A DNA stretch of 64,000 nt from Dinoroseobacter sp039192165 (GCA_039192165.1 JBCCXD010000006.1:253810-317809), one strand, 5' to 3'. Numbered from the stretch's first letter, positions 50,674-59,931 are shown. Numbers and translations: made by a program. The notes: a model not told the origin generated them from the sequence alone.

Positions 50674-51356
50674 CTGCTTGTGTTCTTTTCGCTGGCTTTG
50701 TCGGCTTGTCCAGTGTTTTGCGCCGCATCCCAGATGAGGCGTGGATCAAAACTCTGCGCTGCCAGCATCGTGAAGGCAACGGACAAGGCAAAACTTGCTG
50801 CCGCTATTCCCGGGTTGATGGCAACGGCAAAGTCGAGCTGGACAAGCGCCGTGAGGATTGCCACGACGAACACGTCGATCATTGACCAGCGGCCTATGAA
50901 CTCAACAACTTCATAAAGCTTCATCCTGTCATGGTTGGACAGCCGCGTGCGCCCTTCGAGGGTGATGGCGAGATAGGCAATCGCAATGAACTTTGAAATC
51001 GGGATCATGACCGAGGCTACAAAAACAACAAAAGCCACGCCGTAAGAGCCATACTCAACAAGTTCGATCACACCGCCGACAATGGTGCTCTCCTGGGTTC
51101 TGCCGAATACGCTTGTTCGCAGCATTGGCCAGATATTCGCGGGAATATAGGCAATCAGACCGGCAATGAGCCAGGCCCAGACCGGCTGCAACCCTGCCCT
51201 GCCCCTGGTTGGGAGCGTCGTGCCACAGCGTGCGCAGACCGTCGAGCCCACCGGGTTGGCGCGACCACACATGCGGCAGCCCACGTACCCAGCCTCGCGC
51301 GCTGTCAGGATTCTGTGTTGCGTTGCGCCAGAGTCTTCCAAACCGTGAACCTGCAC
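50670..51356 (-). CDS. pqiA: Paraquat-inducible protein A, second half
   Basis: This 228-residue protein has an N-terminal zinc ribbon ('CRMCGRANPVGSTVCARCG', about 27-45) and four membrane helices of the PqiA domain. It corresponds to the second of the two domains that are joined in E. coli PqiA. The start is GTG with AAGGA nine bases upstream, inside the end of the first-half gene (52-base overlap). Its stop overlaps the pqiB start. It acts in the inner membrane with PqiB. Confidence 0.85.
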   Translation of the reverse strand: MQVHGLEDSGATQHRILTAREAGYVGCRMCGRANPVGSTVCARCGTTLPTRGRAGLQPVWAWLIAGLIAYIPANIWPMLRTSVFGRTQESTIVGGVIELVEYGSYGVAFVVFVASVMIPISKFIAIAYLAITLEGRTRLSNHDRMKLYEVVEFIGRWSMIDVFVVAILTALVQLDFAVAINPGIAAASFALSVAFTMLAAQSFDPRLIWDAAQNTGQADKASEKNTSR

Positions 51357-51985
51357 ATGAAAGTGTCCTTCAGGACCGTGATCAGCACCAGGGCCGCCAG
51401 GGCCCAGAACGCCGGCCCGATTTCGACCCGGGCAATCCCGGCAACCTTAACCAGCGCAACGGCAACCCCGATGATGAAAATCTCCGCCATTGACCAGGGC
51501 TTGACCTTTTCGGCGATCCTGAACGCGGTTCTGGCATGCTGTGCCGGATGCCATCCAAGAGCCATCGGCGCGAACACGTAGACAAGCGCAGCCAGTCTCA
51601 GAACCGGCAACGCAACAATCAATATTGCAACTGCAAGCGAAAGCAGAACCATGGGCCCTTTCGAAAACGCAAGGATCGCATCGAGTATTGATGCCTTGTG
51701 TTCAAGACCATGCGAATGCAGATCAAGAAATGGAAAGAAGATCGCCCCCACCATCAAAACCAGCGCCGCCAAGGCCAGCATAGTGATACGGGTCATTGCA
51801 CCGGTGTGGTGCGCCGCCAAGACTGTTCCGCAGCGCTGGCAGCGCCCGGTGCAGTCATCAGGAAGATCCCTGTCATAGTGCAACGCGTCGCATTCTGGGC
51901 ATGCAATAAGGGATGCCGATGCATCCAAAGTCAGAGCATCTGAATCTTCAGTTCTCTTCGGGTCGACCGGCTCTCGCACGGACAT
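51305..51985 (-). CDS. pqiA: Paraquat-inducible protein A, first half
   Basis: This 226-residue protein has a zinc-ribbon N-terminus ('CPECDALHYDRDLPDDCTGRCQRCG', about 29-53) and four membrane helices (about 68-220). It is the first of two separate PqiA-domain genes, so PqiA is naturally split here. It heads the pqi operon. The 516 bases upstream contain no other gene on this strand and must hold the promoter. Confidence 0.88.
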   Translation of the reverse strand: MSVREPVDPKRTEDSDALTLDASASLIACPECDALHYDRDLPDDCTGRCQRCGTVLAAHHTGAMTRITMLALAALVLMVGAIFFPFLDLHSHGLEHKASILDAILAFSKGPMVLLSLAVAILIVALPVLRLAALVYVFAPMALGWHPAQHARTAFRIAEKVKPWSMAEIFIIGVAVALVKVAGIARVEIGPAFWALAALVLITVLKDTFMCRFTVWKTLAQRNTES

Positions 51986-52501
51986 GAACAGTTGCCCCCT
52001 TGCTCATAAGGCTTTTCGGACAGCTTCAGTCTATGCGTGCGACTGTGGCGGTCAATTTCTCCTCGAACAAGCCCCATTCCAAGCAAGCCTGGCAAAGATA
52101 AGAAGACCGCAATGATCCAGTTGCAGTGCCATTTGAGTCCGCAGCGCGCGCCAGGATCTGCGCCTGAGCCTAATGCCCCGGGTCCAAGCGCACTCCGATA
52201 TCGCGAAATACTGATAGCCTTAGCGGCTCTTCCCAGATCTGTTCATATTCGCCGCGAGAACTTTCTGAACTGCACCATCTAGGGTTCCTCCGAGGGGGGC
52301 ACTGTCACTTCGAGGGTGGGGCGTCAGAGACTTGGCTGCTACTGTCCGAGATAGCCAATAGAGCCAGATTTGCGGCGGGGACTTTTATATCTGGCAAGAG
52401 GGCGCTCTTCTCTTCGCTGCAACCGCCCTGCCCAAGGGTCGAAGCTCATTTGTGACAGGCCTGGAGCAGACCGCGCCTCGTCAGGGCGCGCGCGTGAGGG
52501 G
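51986..52501. other. 516-base region between pqiA and beta-barrel gene
   Basis: No supportable gene was found. A 6-bp hairpin, CGCGCC/GGCGCG (52472-52490), lies 11 bases past the stop of the minus-strand beta-barrel gene and might be a weak terminator. The right-hand 400 bases precede the pqi operon only in the sense of sharing its minus-strand upstream region. Confidence 0.4.
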
Positions 52502-53335
52502 TCACTGCGACAGGATATTCAACGCGAATCTCAACTGCCAGTCGAATGCATCGTTGGGGGACTCCAGAAGAGCGTAGGCCCCCAAGTTAAATGTAACCGC
52601 CAGACCCGAGGGCCGAAGCAATGTCTTACCTGCAGTGAGACCGAGCGGGACAGTCCAGGCGTCATCAGAGCTATCGGCAGACCAGTCGTAGCTGATTTGC
52701 GCATTGTAGCCGATAAACCAGTCGCCGATCCCCGGGCTTGTCAGGTTGTAATAGATGATCGGTTGAATCGTTGTCGTGCTGTAATCATCCTCGCCCCACA
52801 GGTGGTTGGCGAGCCCGCCGACGGCCCATGGACCGAAGAAACCAAAGGCCCCTCCTACAATCCCGCCTCCATTCCCGGCCGCTTGCTGTTCGTCATCTTG
52901 ATGAGTGCTCAAAGAGACTTGCGGGCCGAACCCGTACCTGAAAGGGCCGATTGTTGAATTTGGGACGTAAAAGAGTTGCACGATACTGTCTGAAACGCCG
53001 AATTCAGTGTCTAGTTCGCCGGAAGGGACATCCGGCACAGGCACGCCCAATATCGGCACGATGCCTCTCAATACAAGAGCGCCCCAATCCTCTGACAGCA
53101 ACGTCAGAACCCCCTGAACTTCATTATTATACAGGGTTTCGTCGCTGGCCGTTCTGAAACTAAGCGTGTTGTCGAAGAAGATTCCGTTAACTTCTGCGGT
53201 CGGGTCTTGCGCTGCGCGTGTGGCCTGGCACTGCGCATCGCACAAAGCGTCTTCCTCCTGAGCCAGGGCGAAAGAAGCGCTTGTGAGCACCGCGACCACG
53301 ACACCGAGTGTGATAGGAGTAGTGCGAAGTATCAT
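52502..53335 (-). CDS. Outer-membrane beta-barrel-like protein, exported
   Basis: This 277-residue protein has a Sec signal peptide ending near residue 24 ('TSASFALA-QEE'). Alternating amphipathic strands rich in aromatic and Gly residues follow ('IVGGAFGFFGPWAVGGLANHLWG', 'PIIYYNLTSPGIGDWFIGYNAQISYDW'), and it ends in a strand-like 'WQLRFALNILSQ'. It resembles MetA-pathway/transporter-like barrels of about this size. It follows the AhpD/TSP3 gene by 112 bases and is probably the third gene of that operon. Confidence 0.65.
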   Translation of the reverse strand: MILRTTPITLGVVVAVLTSASFALAQEEDALCDAQCQATRAAQDPTAEVNGIFFDNTLSFRTASDETLYNNEVQGVLTLLSEDWGALVLRGIVPILGVPVPDVPSGELDTEFGVSDSIVQLFYVPNSTIGPFRYGFGPQVSLSTHQDDEQQAAGNGGGIVGGAFGFFGPWAVGGLANHLWGEDDYSTTTIQPIIYYNLTSPGIGDWFIGYNAQISYDWSADSSDDAWTVPLGLTAGKTLLRPSGLAVTFNLGAYALLESPNDAFDWQLRFALNILSQ

Positions 53336-53447
53336 CGCTTTTTCCTCTAGAACTCTGACTTGTCGCAACAGCTGAGATGCGGCTTGCGCGCCGAGACACG
53401 GCCTGGACCTGCTCCACACCGTAGGGCTACGCGACAAGCAGGTTCCT

Positions 53448-55364
53448 TTAGCTCAGGGGATCCAGTGGATCGGTGCCTGCCGCTAGTTCGCTTGGATCAT
53501 CGCGGCCGTCTGCGTCTGAGTCTGCCTTGTAAGGGAAAGTCCCGTTGGCGAGTTCGGTCGCGTTGGGGATACCGTCGCCATCGATGTCATCGTCGGCGGC
53601 GTCCTCGATACCATCGCGGTCGGTGTCGGCCCAACGCGCAGGATCATCCGGAAACCCATCGAAGAAGTCCTCGACGCCATCCATATCGGCATCGACTGCC
53701 TTGGGAACGAAGTGGCCTGTCCAGTCCGTGGCGTCGTCGGGGATTTTACCGATGTTGATCTCATAGATGAGCAGGTCGAAGAGCTGGCTCATGTGGTTTG
53801 GCCGCTGCTCGCTGGGCAAGCCAAGGTGCACGCCCGGGCGCCACCCTTCTGAACCCAGATGCCGAAGCGCCCAGGACATGCTGATCTGGTCGGTGACAGT
53901 TGCCATCGACTGCATAGAGCCGGACAGCCACGCCAACAGAACGGGGATCGCAACGATCTCTTGAACCTGGCGGTCGCTGAAGTGCCGGCGAAGCTCCTCA
54001 ATATGCGCGGACGTGACACGAGAGGGCAGCCTCGCCGCGTCGCGGGCAAACCTCAGGCGTGCGAGGTCTGCAGCACTAAGCCCCTCCGCGCGCTCAAAAT
54101 CCATGAGCGAGCGGATATAGGCAATGAGCGGTTCGCGGTCCTCCAGAGGGATTTCTTCGTGAAAAGAATCCGCTTCGGTGTAGTCCCAGATGCCAAACGC
54201 GCCATGGGCCTGGCAATGCACGCAACCGCTGGTGAGCTGGTAGACAAAGAACATCGACCAGATTTCCGTATACGTCATCGTGCGTTCTGCCTGGAGGATG
54301 TACTCGTCCATATCCAGCGTCCCGAAGGCGGCCCCGCGGTGCCAATAGGTGTCGAATTGACTGCGGTCGCTGTACGGGACGGACGCCTCCGGCTCGATGG
54401 GACCCGTGTAGTAATCGTAGTCATACGCGGCTGCGTTGAAAGGCGGTGTGCTCTCAGGGGGAAGATTTGCATCACGAGCGCCAGGCGCTTCCCACTCAAG
54501 GTAGGTGCTGGGAAAAGCGTCGAAAGGTTCCTCGATGCCATCCTGGTCGCCATCGAATGTGATCGGGGACACGCCATAGCCGGTGATGAAATTTACCCAA
54601 TCACTGGAGAAAACAGGATCGACAGCGCCAAGGTCATCGCGCACCCACGTGGCGTTGATCTCGGCGACAGCCGAGGTGAGAGCGTCACCCACAAGAGGAT
54701 TGGCGCGCTGTTCCTCAGGAGAGGTGGGAGCATTGTGCCCGAGCTCCCAGCCGACCGCCGCAAGGTTTTCTGACGCCCAATCCACGGTTTCCTGATCTGT
54801 GACGATGGGCAAGACGGCGTCGTGTGTGGCCTTTGTAAGGTTGATTGCCCCGAGCTGCATCAGTTCCGCAATCTGCCGGTCGATGTAGTGGCTCCGAAGG
54901 AGCGCATGAATGTCGGCAGAGACCGTGATCGGGTAGCTGCCAACGACATCAATGTAGCGAAAGGCCGCCTGCAGACCCGCGTCTTCGAGTGTGTCAACGT
55001 AATTGGGATCGAAGACTGCATGGATTTCCTCGAGCGGCACGCCGAGCAGCGACAATTGATAGGCCGACCGTGCAGTGTGATGCCCACTCCCCGCAAGGAT
55101 CATCTGGCGCAGCGTAAGGCGCCACTTCGTTTCTGCATCAAACGTACTGTCAGCGTGAATCATCGCGTCGGCGATCAGCATGCCCTCGTAGAAGTCACGC
55201 AAATTCGTGATGTCGATAAGATGCCGATCGTAGTAGCCCATCGCCTGATCTTCAGCAGGGGCCGGAGGGGCGTCCGCGGCAAACGCAGGCGCTAGCCAAA
55301 GCAAGCCAGTCAGCGCGGTGCTGGCGAGAAGTGATTTTGATAGCATTTTCGAGTTGTCCTTCAT
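53448..55364 (-). CDS. Exported double AhpD/CMD-like protein with thrombospondin type 3 repeats
   Basis: The 638-residue protein has a signal peptide cleaved at about residue 29 ('PAFA-ADA'). Region 75-190 resembles an AhpD/carboxymuconolactone-decarboxylase module that lacks the CxxC ('GSGHHTARSAYQLSLLGVPLEEI'). Region 360-500 is a second module with the redox motif 'TSGCVHCQAHGAF' (Cys 381 and 384, His 387) and a matching late helix ('SDRQVQEIVAIPVLLAWLSGSM'). Asp-rich calcium-binding TSP3 repeats occur at about 269-285 and 557-638 ('DTDRDGIEDAADDDIDGDG'). AhpD proteins are normally small cytoplasmic peroxidase partners, so an exported calcium-binding version is unusual. Its start overlaps the SnoaL-like stop by four bases. 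Confidence 0.7.
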   Translation of the reverse strand: MKDNSKMLSKSLLASTALTGLLWLAPAFAADAPPAPAEDQAMGYYDRHLIDITNLRDFYEGMLIADAMIHADSTFDAETKWRLTLRQMILAGSGHHTARSAYQLSLLGVPLEEIHAVFDPNYVDTLEDAGLQAAFRYIDVVGSYPITVSADIHALLRSHYIDRQIAELMQLGAINLTKATHDAVLPIVTDQETVDWASENLAAVGWELGHNAPTSPEEQRANPLVGDALTSAVAEINATWVRDDLGAVDPVFSSDWVNFITGYGVSPITFDGDQDGIEEPFDAFPSTYLEWEAPGARDANLPPESTPPFNAAAYDYDYYTGPIEPEASVPYSDRSQFDTYWHRGAAFGTLDMDEYILQAERTMTYTEIWSMFFVYQLTSGCVHCQAHGAFGIWDYTEADSFHEEIPLEDREPLIAYIRSLMDFERAEGLSAADLARLRFARDAARLPSRVTSAHIEELRRHFSDRQVQEIVAIPVLLAWLSGSMQSMATVTDQISMSWALRHLGSEGWRPGVHLGLPSEQRPNHMSQLFDLLIYEINIGKIPDDATDWTGHFVPKAVDADMDGVEDFFDGFPDDPARWADTDRDGIEDAADDDIDGDGIPNATELANGTFPYKADSDADGRDDPSELAAGTDPLDPLS

Positions 55365-55948
55365 TCGGCCAAGAGGAACATGCCGTTCGGGTTGGGGGAG
55401 AAGGCCGGGACGTTTTGCAGCACGTCCCAGTGTTCTTCGAGAAGGCCTTCATCGTTGAAGCGATAAATATCGACTGCAGCAATGCCCAAATCGTTGGGGT
55501 TATCGGTGTCGAGATTTCGAAAGTTCACATGCGCGAAGGCATAATTGTCCTGAACAATGACGCGGTGAACATCAATGTTGATGAAGTCTCCGTACTCTTC
55601 TGCAGACTGGCCAAAAAGCTCAACTAGAGGCGCCCGCCCGTTGGGGAGGAAGACGCTGTGTTGAATGTACCTTTCCGAAACAAGCGGCGCGAGATTTTCC
55701 TCGGTCGGACCCTCTTCGAAGAGGCGGTAGATTTCGATCACCTTACGGGCGATCTCATGCTCTTCCTCGGTATCGGCGAGGATCAGTGTCTCCCATCCCG
55801 TGGGAATTGTGTTTTTGTAGATCGCGCCCTGCTGCCAGGCTCGTTCCGGCGGAGCGAAGGGGTCTTGCTGCGCTGCAGCGCCCATCGTGAGCGCAACAAC
55901 GGCTAGCGTCGACTTGTTCATCAGTTCTGCAAATTTGGTAATCATCAA
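55361..55948 (-). CDS. Exported SnoaL-like (NTF2-fold) protein
   Basis: This 195-residue protein has a signal peptide (about 10-26 from the second Met, 'STLAVVALTMGAAA'). The NTF2-like domain reads 'ARKVIEIYRLFEEGPTEENLAPLVSERYIQHSVFLPNGRAPLVELFG' and 'VIVQDNYAFAHVNFRNLD...AAVDIYRFNDEGLLEEHWDVLQNVP'. Proteins of this kind are secreted SnoaL-like domain proteins of unknown substrate. AAGGACGACTTG precedes the ATG at 55948; a later ATG at 55921 is possible. It is the first gene of the envelope operon. Confidence 0.8.
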   Translation of the reverse strand: MMITKFAELMNKSTLAVVALTMGAAAQQDPFAPPERAWQQGAIYKNTIPTGWETLILADTEEEHEIARKVIEIYRLFEEGPTEENLAPLVSERYIQHSVFLPNGRAPLVELFGQSAEEYGDFINIDVHRVIVQDNYAFAHVNFRNLDTDNPNDLGIAAVDIYRFNDEGLLEEHWDVLQNVPAFSPNPNGMFLLAE

Positions 55949-56328
55949 GTCGTCCTTGTGGGTTGAAGCACTTCAACGGGATAAGAGGAGCTCGCCGGGG
56001 AAAGTCTTAGTTCTCCTCTGATGTCGCCTCGTCCGCATCTGAGCTTGGAAAGACGCGTCGCAATTGCGCTCGCCAATGCTTAAAAACTACTGTAAGCAAT
56101 GGGTTAGCTTATAGTTTCCGATGTTCTCAGTTCCAGAAGTCGCGTCGACGCTAGCGCAGCTAGGCACCTCCACCAAGGCGAACTGGCGCACATACTGTGA
56201 GCGCTGGTTCTACTTGAGGGGCCGCTTCAGCGCTCGCTAGGATCGCTGATTGAGAGCCAAGCGCTCAGGCTGGCGTAGCAGCCGAACCTGAAGACCAAAC
56301 AAAAAAATCCGCGATGAGAGGGTACATC
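55949..56328. other. Divergent promoter region between SnoaL-like and porin-like genes
   Basis: This 380-base gap must carry both promoters. No coding frame or clear palindrome was picked out. The LysR regulator at 57438 is the nearest candidate controller. Confidence 0.4.
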
Positions 56329-57408
56329 ATGTGCCGCAGCCTCGCCCATGCCTGGGCTTTTGCGTTGGTGGCTGCCCATTTCAGTTCAGAAGCCAGCGCC
56401 GAAAGTGCCGGGCCGGAACTCGGTGGAGACGCCATCTTTCGGTTGGGTTACAACGGCGTTTACGAGGCAGACAGCAGCCTGCCGGAAACCAATGATTTTC
56501 TTGGTATAATGATCGCCTCACCAGAGCTGCGCTTCAGCCCGCTTTTTTCTGTCAAATCCGAGATACGTTTCGAGGATGTGCGTCCCCCAACTGAAGACAG
56601 GTTTTTTGAAGATGAGGGGCTTTTTGTTCGAAAGCTGTTCGCTGAGTTTCAGGTTTCAGACCAGCTGGTAGTGCAAGCAGGCAAGTTCACCCCGTCCTTT
56701 AGTTTTGCTTCTCTGGTGACGCCGGGCATGTATGGCAACAACTACAACAAGGAAATCGAGTTGATTGAGCGCGTGGGGTTCGGCGCAGACTACACGTTTT
56801 CCGGAAACGGAGGCGGAACCTTCACCCTGAGCGCTGCGACTTTCTTTGACGACACGAGCTTCCTGTCAGATTCCCTGGGCTCAAGCCGAGGACCAAAATC
56901 GCGCGAAGATGGAGGGGCAAGCAATACAGGCAGCCTTGAGTCATTTGCTTTCTCGCTTCTGGGCACCGATTTAAGCCAGCTCCCTGGTTTCACCTTCAAG
57001 GTCGCTCTGCTCCACGAAGCGCGCGGGGAAGGCGACAGCTCGGATGAAAATGGGTTTCTCGTTGCTGCTGCGCAATCGATCGCCTTGGACAACGATAGAA
57101 AGTTCACCTGGATCGCGGAAGCGGCTCCCATTTGGAATTTCGAGGGGTCCGCAGACGATGTCCTCTACGCCAGCGGTGGGCTGGTCTATGAAAGCGGGCC
57201 CTGGACCAGCGTCCTGTCGGGCACCTACAGAAGGCGCGACATATCGGGCGGAGGCAGGTTTGACGACTACAGCCTTCAAACATCTCTTGATTACCGGTTC
57301 GGCAACGGGGTCTCTTTAGCGGTGGCCCACGAGTTTCTGCGTGCGCAGAATGCGAGAAGCCGCCGGATTGGCATTCGATTGTCAAAAGTAATCGATTTGG
57401 GTGGCTAG
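56329..57408 (+). CDS. Porin-like outer-membrane protein
   Basis: This 359-residue beta-barrel-type protein has a signal peptide (cleavage near 'SEASA-ESAG'). Alternating strands are plausible throughout ('DNRSLTGF'-like turns, 'FVRKLFAEFQVSDQLVVQAGKFTPSFSF'), and the terminal strand-like 'RRIGIRLSKVIDL' fits a barrel. It resembles phosphate-selective or OprB-like porins by the 'E-x-F-x-x-x-x-L-x-V-x-A-G-K-F-x-P' segment (about 100-120). The start at 56329 has AGAGGG six bases upstream. It is divergent from the SnoaL/AhpD operon and could be its uptake channel. Confidence 0.7.
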   Translation: MCRSLAHAWAFALVAAHFSSEASAESAGPELGGDAIFRLGYNGVYEADSSLPETNDFLGIMIASPELRFSPLFSVKSEIRFEDVRPPTEDRFFEDEGLFVRKLFAEFQVSDQLVVQAGKFTPSFSFASLVTPGMYGNNYNKEIELIERVGFGADYTFSGNGGGTFTLSAATFFDDTSFLSDSLGSSRGPKSREDGGASNTGSLESFAFSLLGTDLSQLPGFTFKVALLHEARGEGDSSDENGFLVAAAQSIALDNDRKFTWIAEAAPIWNFEGSADDVLYASGGLVYESGPWTSVLSGTYRRRDISGGGRFDDYSLQTSLDYRFGNGVSLAVAHEFLRAQNARSRRIGIRLSKVIDLGG

Positions 57409-57437
57409 AGCCGAGGGTTGCGTTTGGAGCCGTTCGA

Positions 57438-58340
57438 CTATGACGTTGGTTCAGGCACACGCTCCAGGTGCGATGTCGTGGATTTCACGATGCCGAGAAA
57501 TTCCTGAATTTTGTCTGTTCTGTGCAAGTCCATATGCGTGACGGACCAAACCTGCAGGCTGATTTTATGGCTTTCGGGGATCACTTCAACAAGGTTGGGA
57601 TATTGCCGTGCTTCAAATCGCGCCATGAACCCCAGACCGAGCCCCGCAATTATCGCTTGGTGAATACAGACACGCGAACTGGTATAGAGAGCGAATTGTT
57701 CTGGCTTAGTATGTTCCAACAACCACCGCGTGTAGGGTCTTTTAAATGCGCTTTGAGAAGGACCGACAAATCTGTGCTCCCTCAGCTTACTCAGAGAGGG
57801 TTCCCCGTGCTTGGCAAAGTAGTCTTGGCTTGCATAAAGACCAAAGGGAAGGTGCAGGAATGGCCTCACCACATAATCTGGTGTGTCTGGCTTGGCCCCT
57901 GCACGGAAGGCGACATGCGCCTCTCCATACTCCAGACGACTTATGGTTTCACCAGCGACGAGCTCAATCCTTACATTGGGATGCTGTTCGCTCATTTCTT
58001 TAATGGCTGGCATCAGGATACTTCCAAGCCCATGGAAAATAGCCACAATCAGCTCTCCGGAATATGCCGCAGAGCGTTTGCGAACACTGCCTTCAAGATC
58101 GAGGAACATCTCATCGGCCCGATTGGCAATGTCCAGCATCGTGCCGCCGTCCTCGGTCAGCACATACCCCTTCGCATGGCGCAGGAAGAGCTTGGTTCCA
58201 AGTGCCGCTTCGAGAAGGTCAATGTGGCGGTGCACGGTCGCCCGGTGGACACCCAGTTCAGACGCGGCTGCCTGCACCGTCCCAGAGCGGGCGACGATCA
58301 AGGCTGTTCGTAGTTCATTCCAATGCTGCATGGACGGCAA
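57438..58340 (-). CDS. LysR-family transcriptional regulator
   Basis: This 300-residue LTTR has a start HTH 'LRTALIVARSGTVQAAASELGVHRATVHRHIDLLEAALGTKLFLRH' (about 10-54). An effector domain from about 93 contains 'YGEAHVAFRAGAKPDTPDYV'. It lies convergent with the porin-like gene (29 bases between stops). Its neighbours suggest that it controls the envelope module at 52.5-57.4 kb, although it is not divergent from it. Confidence 0.9.
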   Translation of the reverse strand: MPSMQHWNELRTALIVARSGTVQAAASELGVHRATVHRHIDLLEAALGTKLFLRHAKGYVLTEDGGTMLDIANRADEMFLDLEGSVRKRSAAYSGELIVAIFHGLGSILMPAIKEMSEQHPNVRIELVAGETISRLEYGEAHVAFRAGAKPDTPDYVVRPFLHLPFGLYASQDYFAKHGEPSLSKLREHRFVGPSQSAFKRPYTRWLLEHTKPEQFALYTSSRVCIHQAIIAGLGLGFMARFEARQYPNLVEVIPESHKISLQVWSVTHMDLHRTDKIQEFLGIVKSTTSHLERVPEPTS

Positions 58341-58574
58341 TTTATGATGCCCTTACGTCGCATAGAAGCGCGCAACAGATCGCACTACTACAAAAATGCG
58401 TTATCCACAGTCGATCCAACTTCGTGCTAAAACGCACGCAAAAGCCGGGACAACCTGCGCAGTCCGTCCTCTGCATACAGGGCGAAAGTCCAGCTATACC
58501 CGGGGCGCGGGCCGACCCATGTTGTCTGGGCCGAAACGGAGATACGAGCCTGGTGCAATTGGCTTTAGAATTTG

Positions 58575-58664
58575 TGGCGGAGACGAAGGGATTCGAACCC
58601 TCGAGACGGTTTCCCGCCTACTCCCTTAGCAGGGGAGCGCCTTCGACCACTCGGCCACGTCTCC
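58575..58664 (-). tRNA. tRNA-Ser (anticodon GCU)
   Basis: The 90-nt minus-strand gene has acceptor GGAGACG/CGTCTCC, D-arm GCCGAGTGG, anticodon loop CTGCTAA (GCT), a long variable arm (AGGCGGG...CCG) as in Ser tRNAs, and T-loop GTTCGAATC. CCA is encoded at 58575-58577. The 234 bases between it and the LysR start hold no gene. Confidence 0.95.
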
Positions 58665-58722
58665 GCTGGCCGGTGTAGCGGGAGTGTCGGGTAGGAGCAA
58701 GTTGAAAACTTCCCTCCTGGTC

Positions 58723-59931
58723 CTAGTGACCGCCGGTTAGAACCAACGTCCGCACCGGCAATAGAAGCGCGCGCAACCTCAACCCGGCCGCGTGAACAAC
58801 GCCGGTTGTGCCAACCACGTGCCAGAAAACGCCGGCGTCGTGCGGGGGCACCGTGTAGACATTACCAAAACAGTTTGCACCCCGCGGGATACCCTCTACC
58901 TGTTCCGGCCAGATCGGTGTCAGCTGAACGAGGAAACGGCCCGGCGCACGTTGCAAGGTGCCATCAACAAGATTGTCCGTTGGTCGGAACTGGCCGGAGG
59001 GTATCTCTGGCTGCACATCCGTGACTTTCATGGGGATAATGGCAAAAGGCTTGGCAAAGCAGGTCATCTCCGCGAAGGAACCAACTTTTACCACGCCAGC
59101 AGATATCTGGTCATACGTCGCCGTAAAGTGCCGTTCTTCGATATTATCCGGCACAAGAATACCTGCTGGCCGAAGGATGGGATTGACCACATCTCCCACT
59201 TTCAGCGCGAATTGCTCGACCCGCCCCGCGACACCGGCAACAACATCCATCTGGTCCAAAGAGACCTGAGCTTCCTCCAATGCCGCTTCCGCGGTCACGC
59301 GTTGGGCCGGGATCTCCTCGTCAATCTGCGCCAATACGGCGTCACGGCTCGCCTCCGCAGCCTGGAGCGCCCCCTGCGCTGCATCTACAGCGTTTTCCAG
59401 CTCTTCGACCTGGCGCACGCTGACCGCGCCTGACCCTCGTGCCAACAACTCGGACTGCGCAGCAAACTCTTCTTCGGCCTCAGTCAGGTTCCCTTGTGCC
59501 TGATCGACCGAGCCTTGCGCGGCCAGAAGCTGAGCTTCAGCTACGGTTTGTGCTGCGTCCAGTTCCCCCAGCCGCGCTTCAGCAGTTTCTACAGCAGCGC
59601 GCGCTTCTGAATCGTCCAATCTGAACAGTAACTGCCCTTCCTCCACCTGCTCGTTGTTCGACACGAGAACTTCCGCCACTCGTCCACCGCCTTCCGGCAA
59701 AATGGTCACGGTGCGGAAAACAGACACGATCTGCGCCGTCGAGGGATGAAAATAAAACACCAACGTGATCAGTGACGTCGTCAGCAGCACGCAGCCGGTT
59801 ATGCCCCAGCGCAGCTCAAACCAAACCGAGTAGAGAGTGATCTCATGCCCGATGCGTTTGCCTTGAACACGCGATCGGTAGAGGTAGTCCGGCAGGATCG
59901 TAAGAAGTGAACAGACTGTAAATTCAAGCAA
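58723..59931 (-). CDS. HlyD-family membrane fusion protein
   Basis: This protein of about 402 residues has an N-terminal membrane helix ('WGITGCVLLTTSLITLVFYF', about 37-56). A split biotinyl-lipoyl-like domain ('VTILPEGGGRVAEVLVSNNEQVEEGQLLFRLD') and a long coiled coil (about 110-240, 'AQTVAEAQLLAAQGSVDQAQGNLTEAEEEFA') follow. It resembles YibH/EmrA-type proteins linking inner and outer membranes. No ATG fits before the conserved region; a TTG at 59929-59931 overlapping the end of the DUF3302-like gene, with GAGG upstream, is the best start. It is the second gene of a coupled pair. Confidence 0.85.
   Translation of the reverse strand: MLEFTVCSLLTILPDYLYRSRVQGKRIGHEITLYSVWFELRWGITGCVLLTTSLITLVFYFHPSTAQIVSVFRTVTILPEGGGRVAEVLVSNNEQVEEGQLLFRLDDSEARAAVETAEARLGELDAAQTVAEAQLLAAQGSVDQAQGNLTEAEEEFAAQSELLARGSGAVSVRQVEELENAVDAAQGALQAAEASRDAVLAQIDEEIPAQRVTAEAALEEAQVSLDQMDVVAGVAGRVEQFALKVGDVVNPILRPAGILVPDNIEERHFTATYDQISAGVVKVGSFAEMTCFAKPFAIIPMKVTDVQPEIPSGQFRPTDNLVDGTLQRAPGRFLVQLTPIWPEQVEGIPRGANCFGNVYTVPPHDAGVFWHVVGTTGVVHAAGLRLRALLLPVRTLVLTGGH

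Noticed and set aside
53859..54773. 304-residue plus-strand frame inside the AhpD/TSP3 gene
   Set aside because: It is a shadow of the minus-strand gene, whose signal peptide, CxxC and TSP3 repeats make it the real one.
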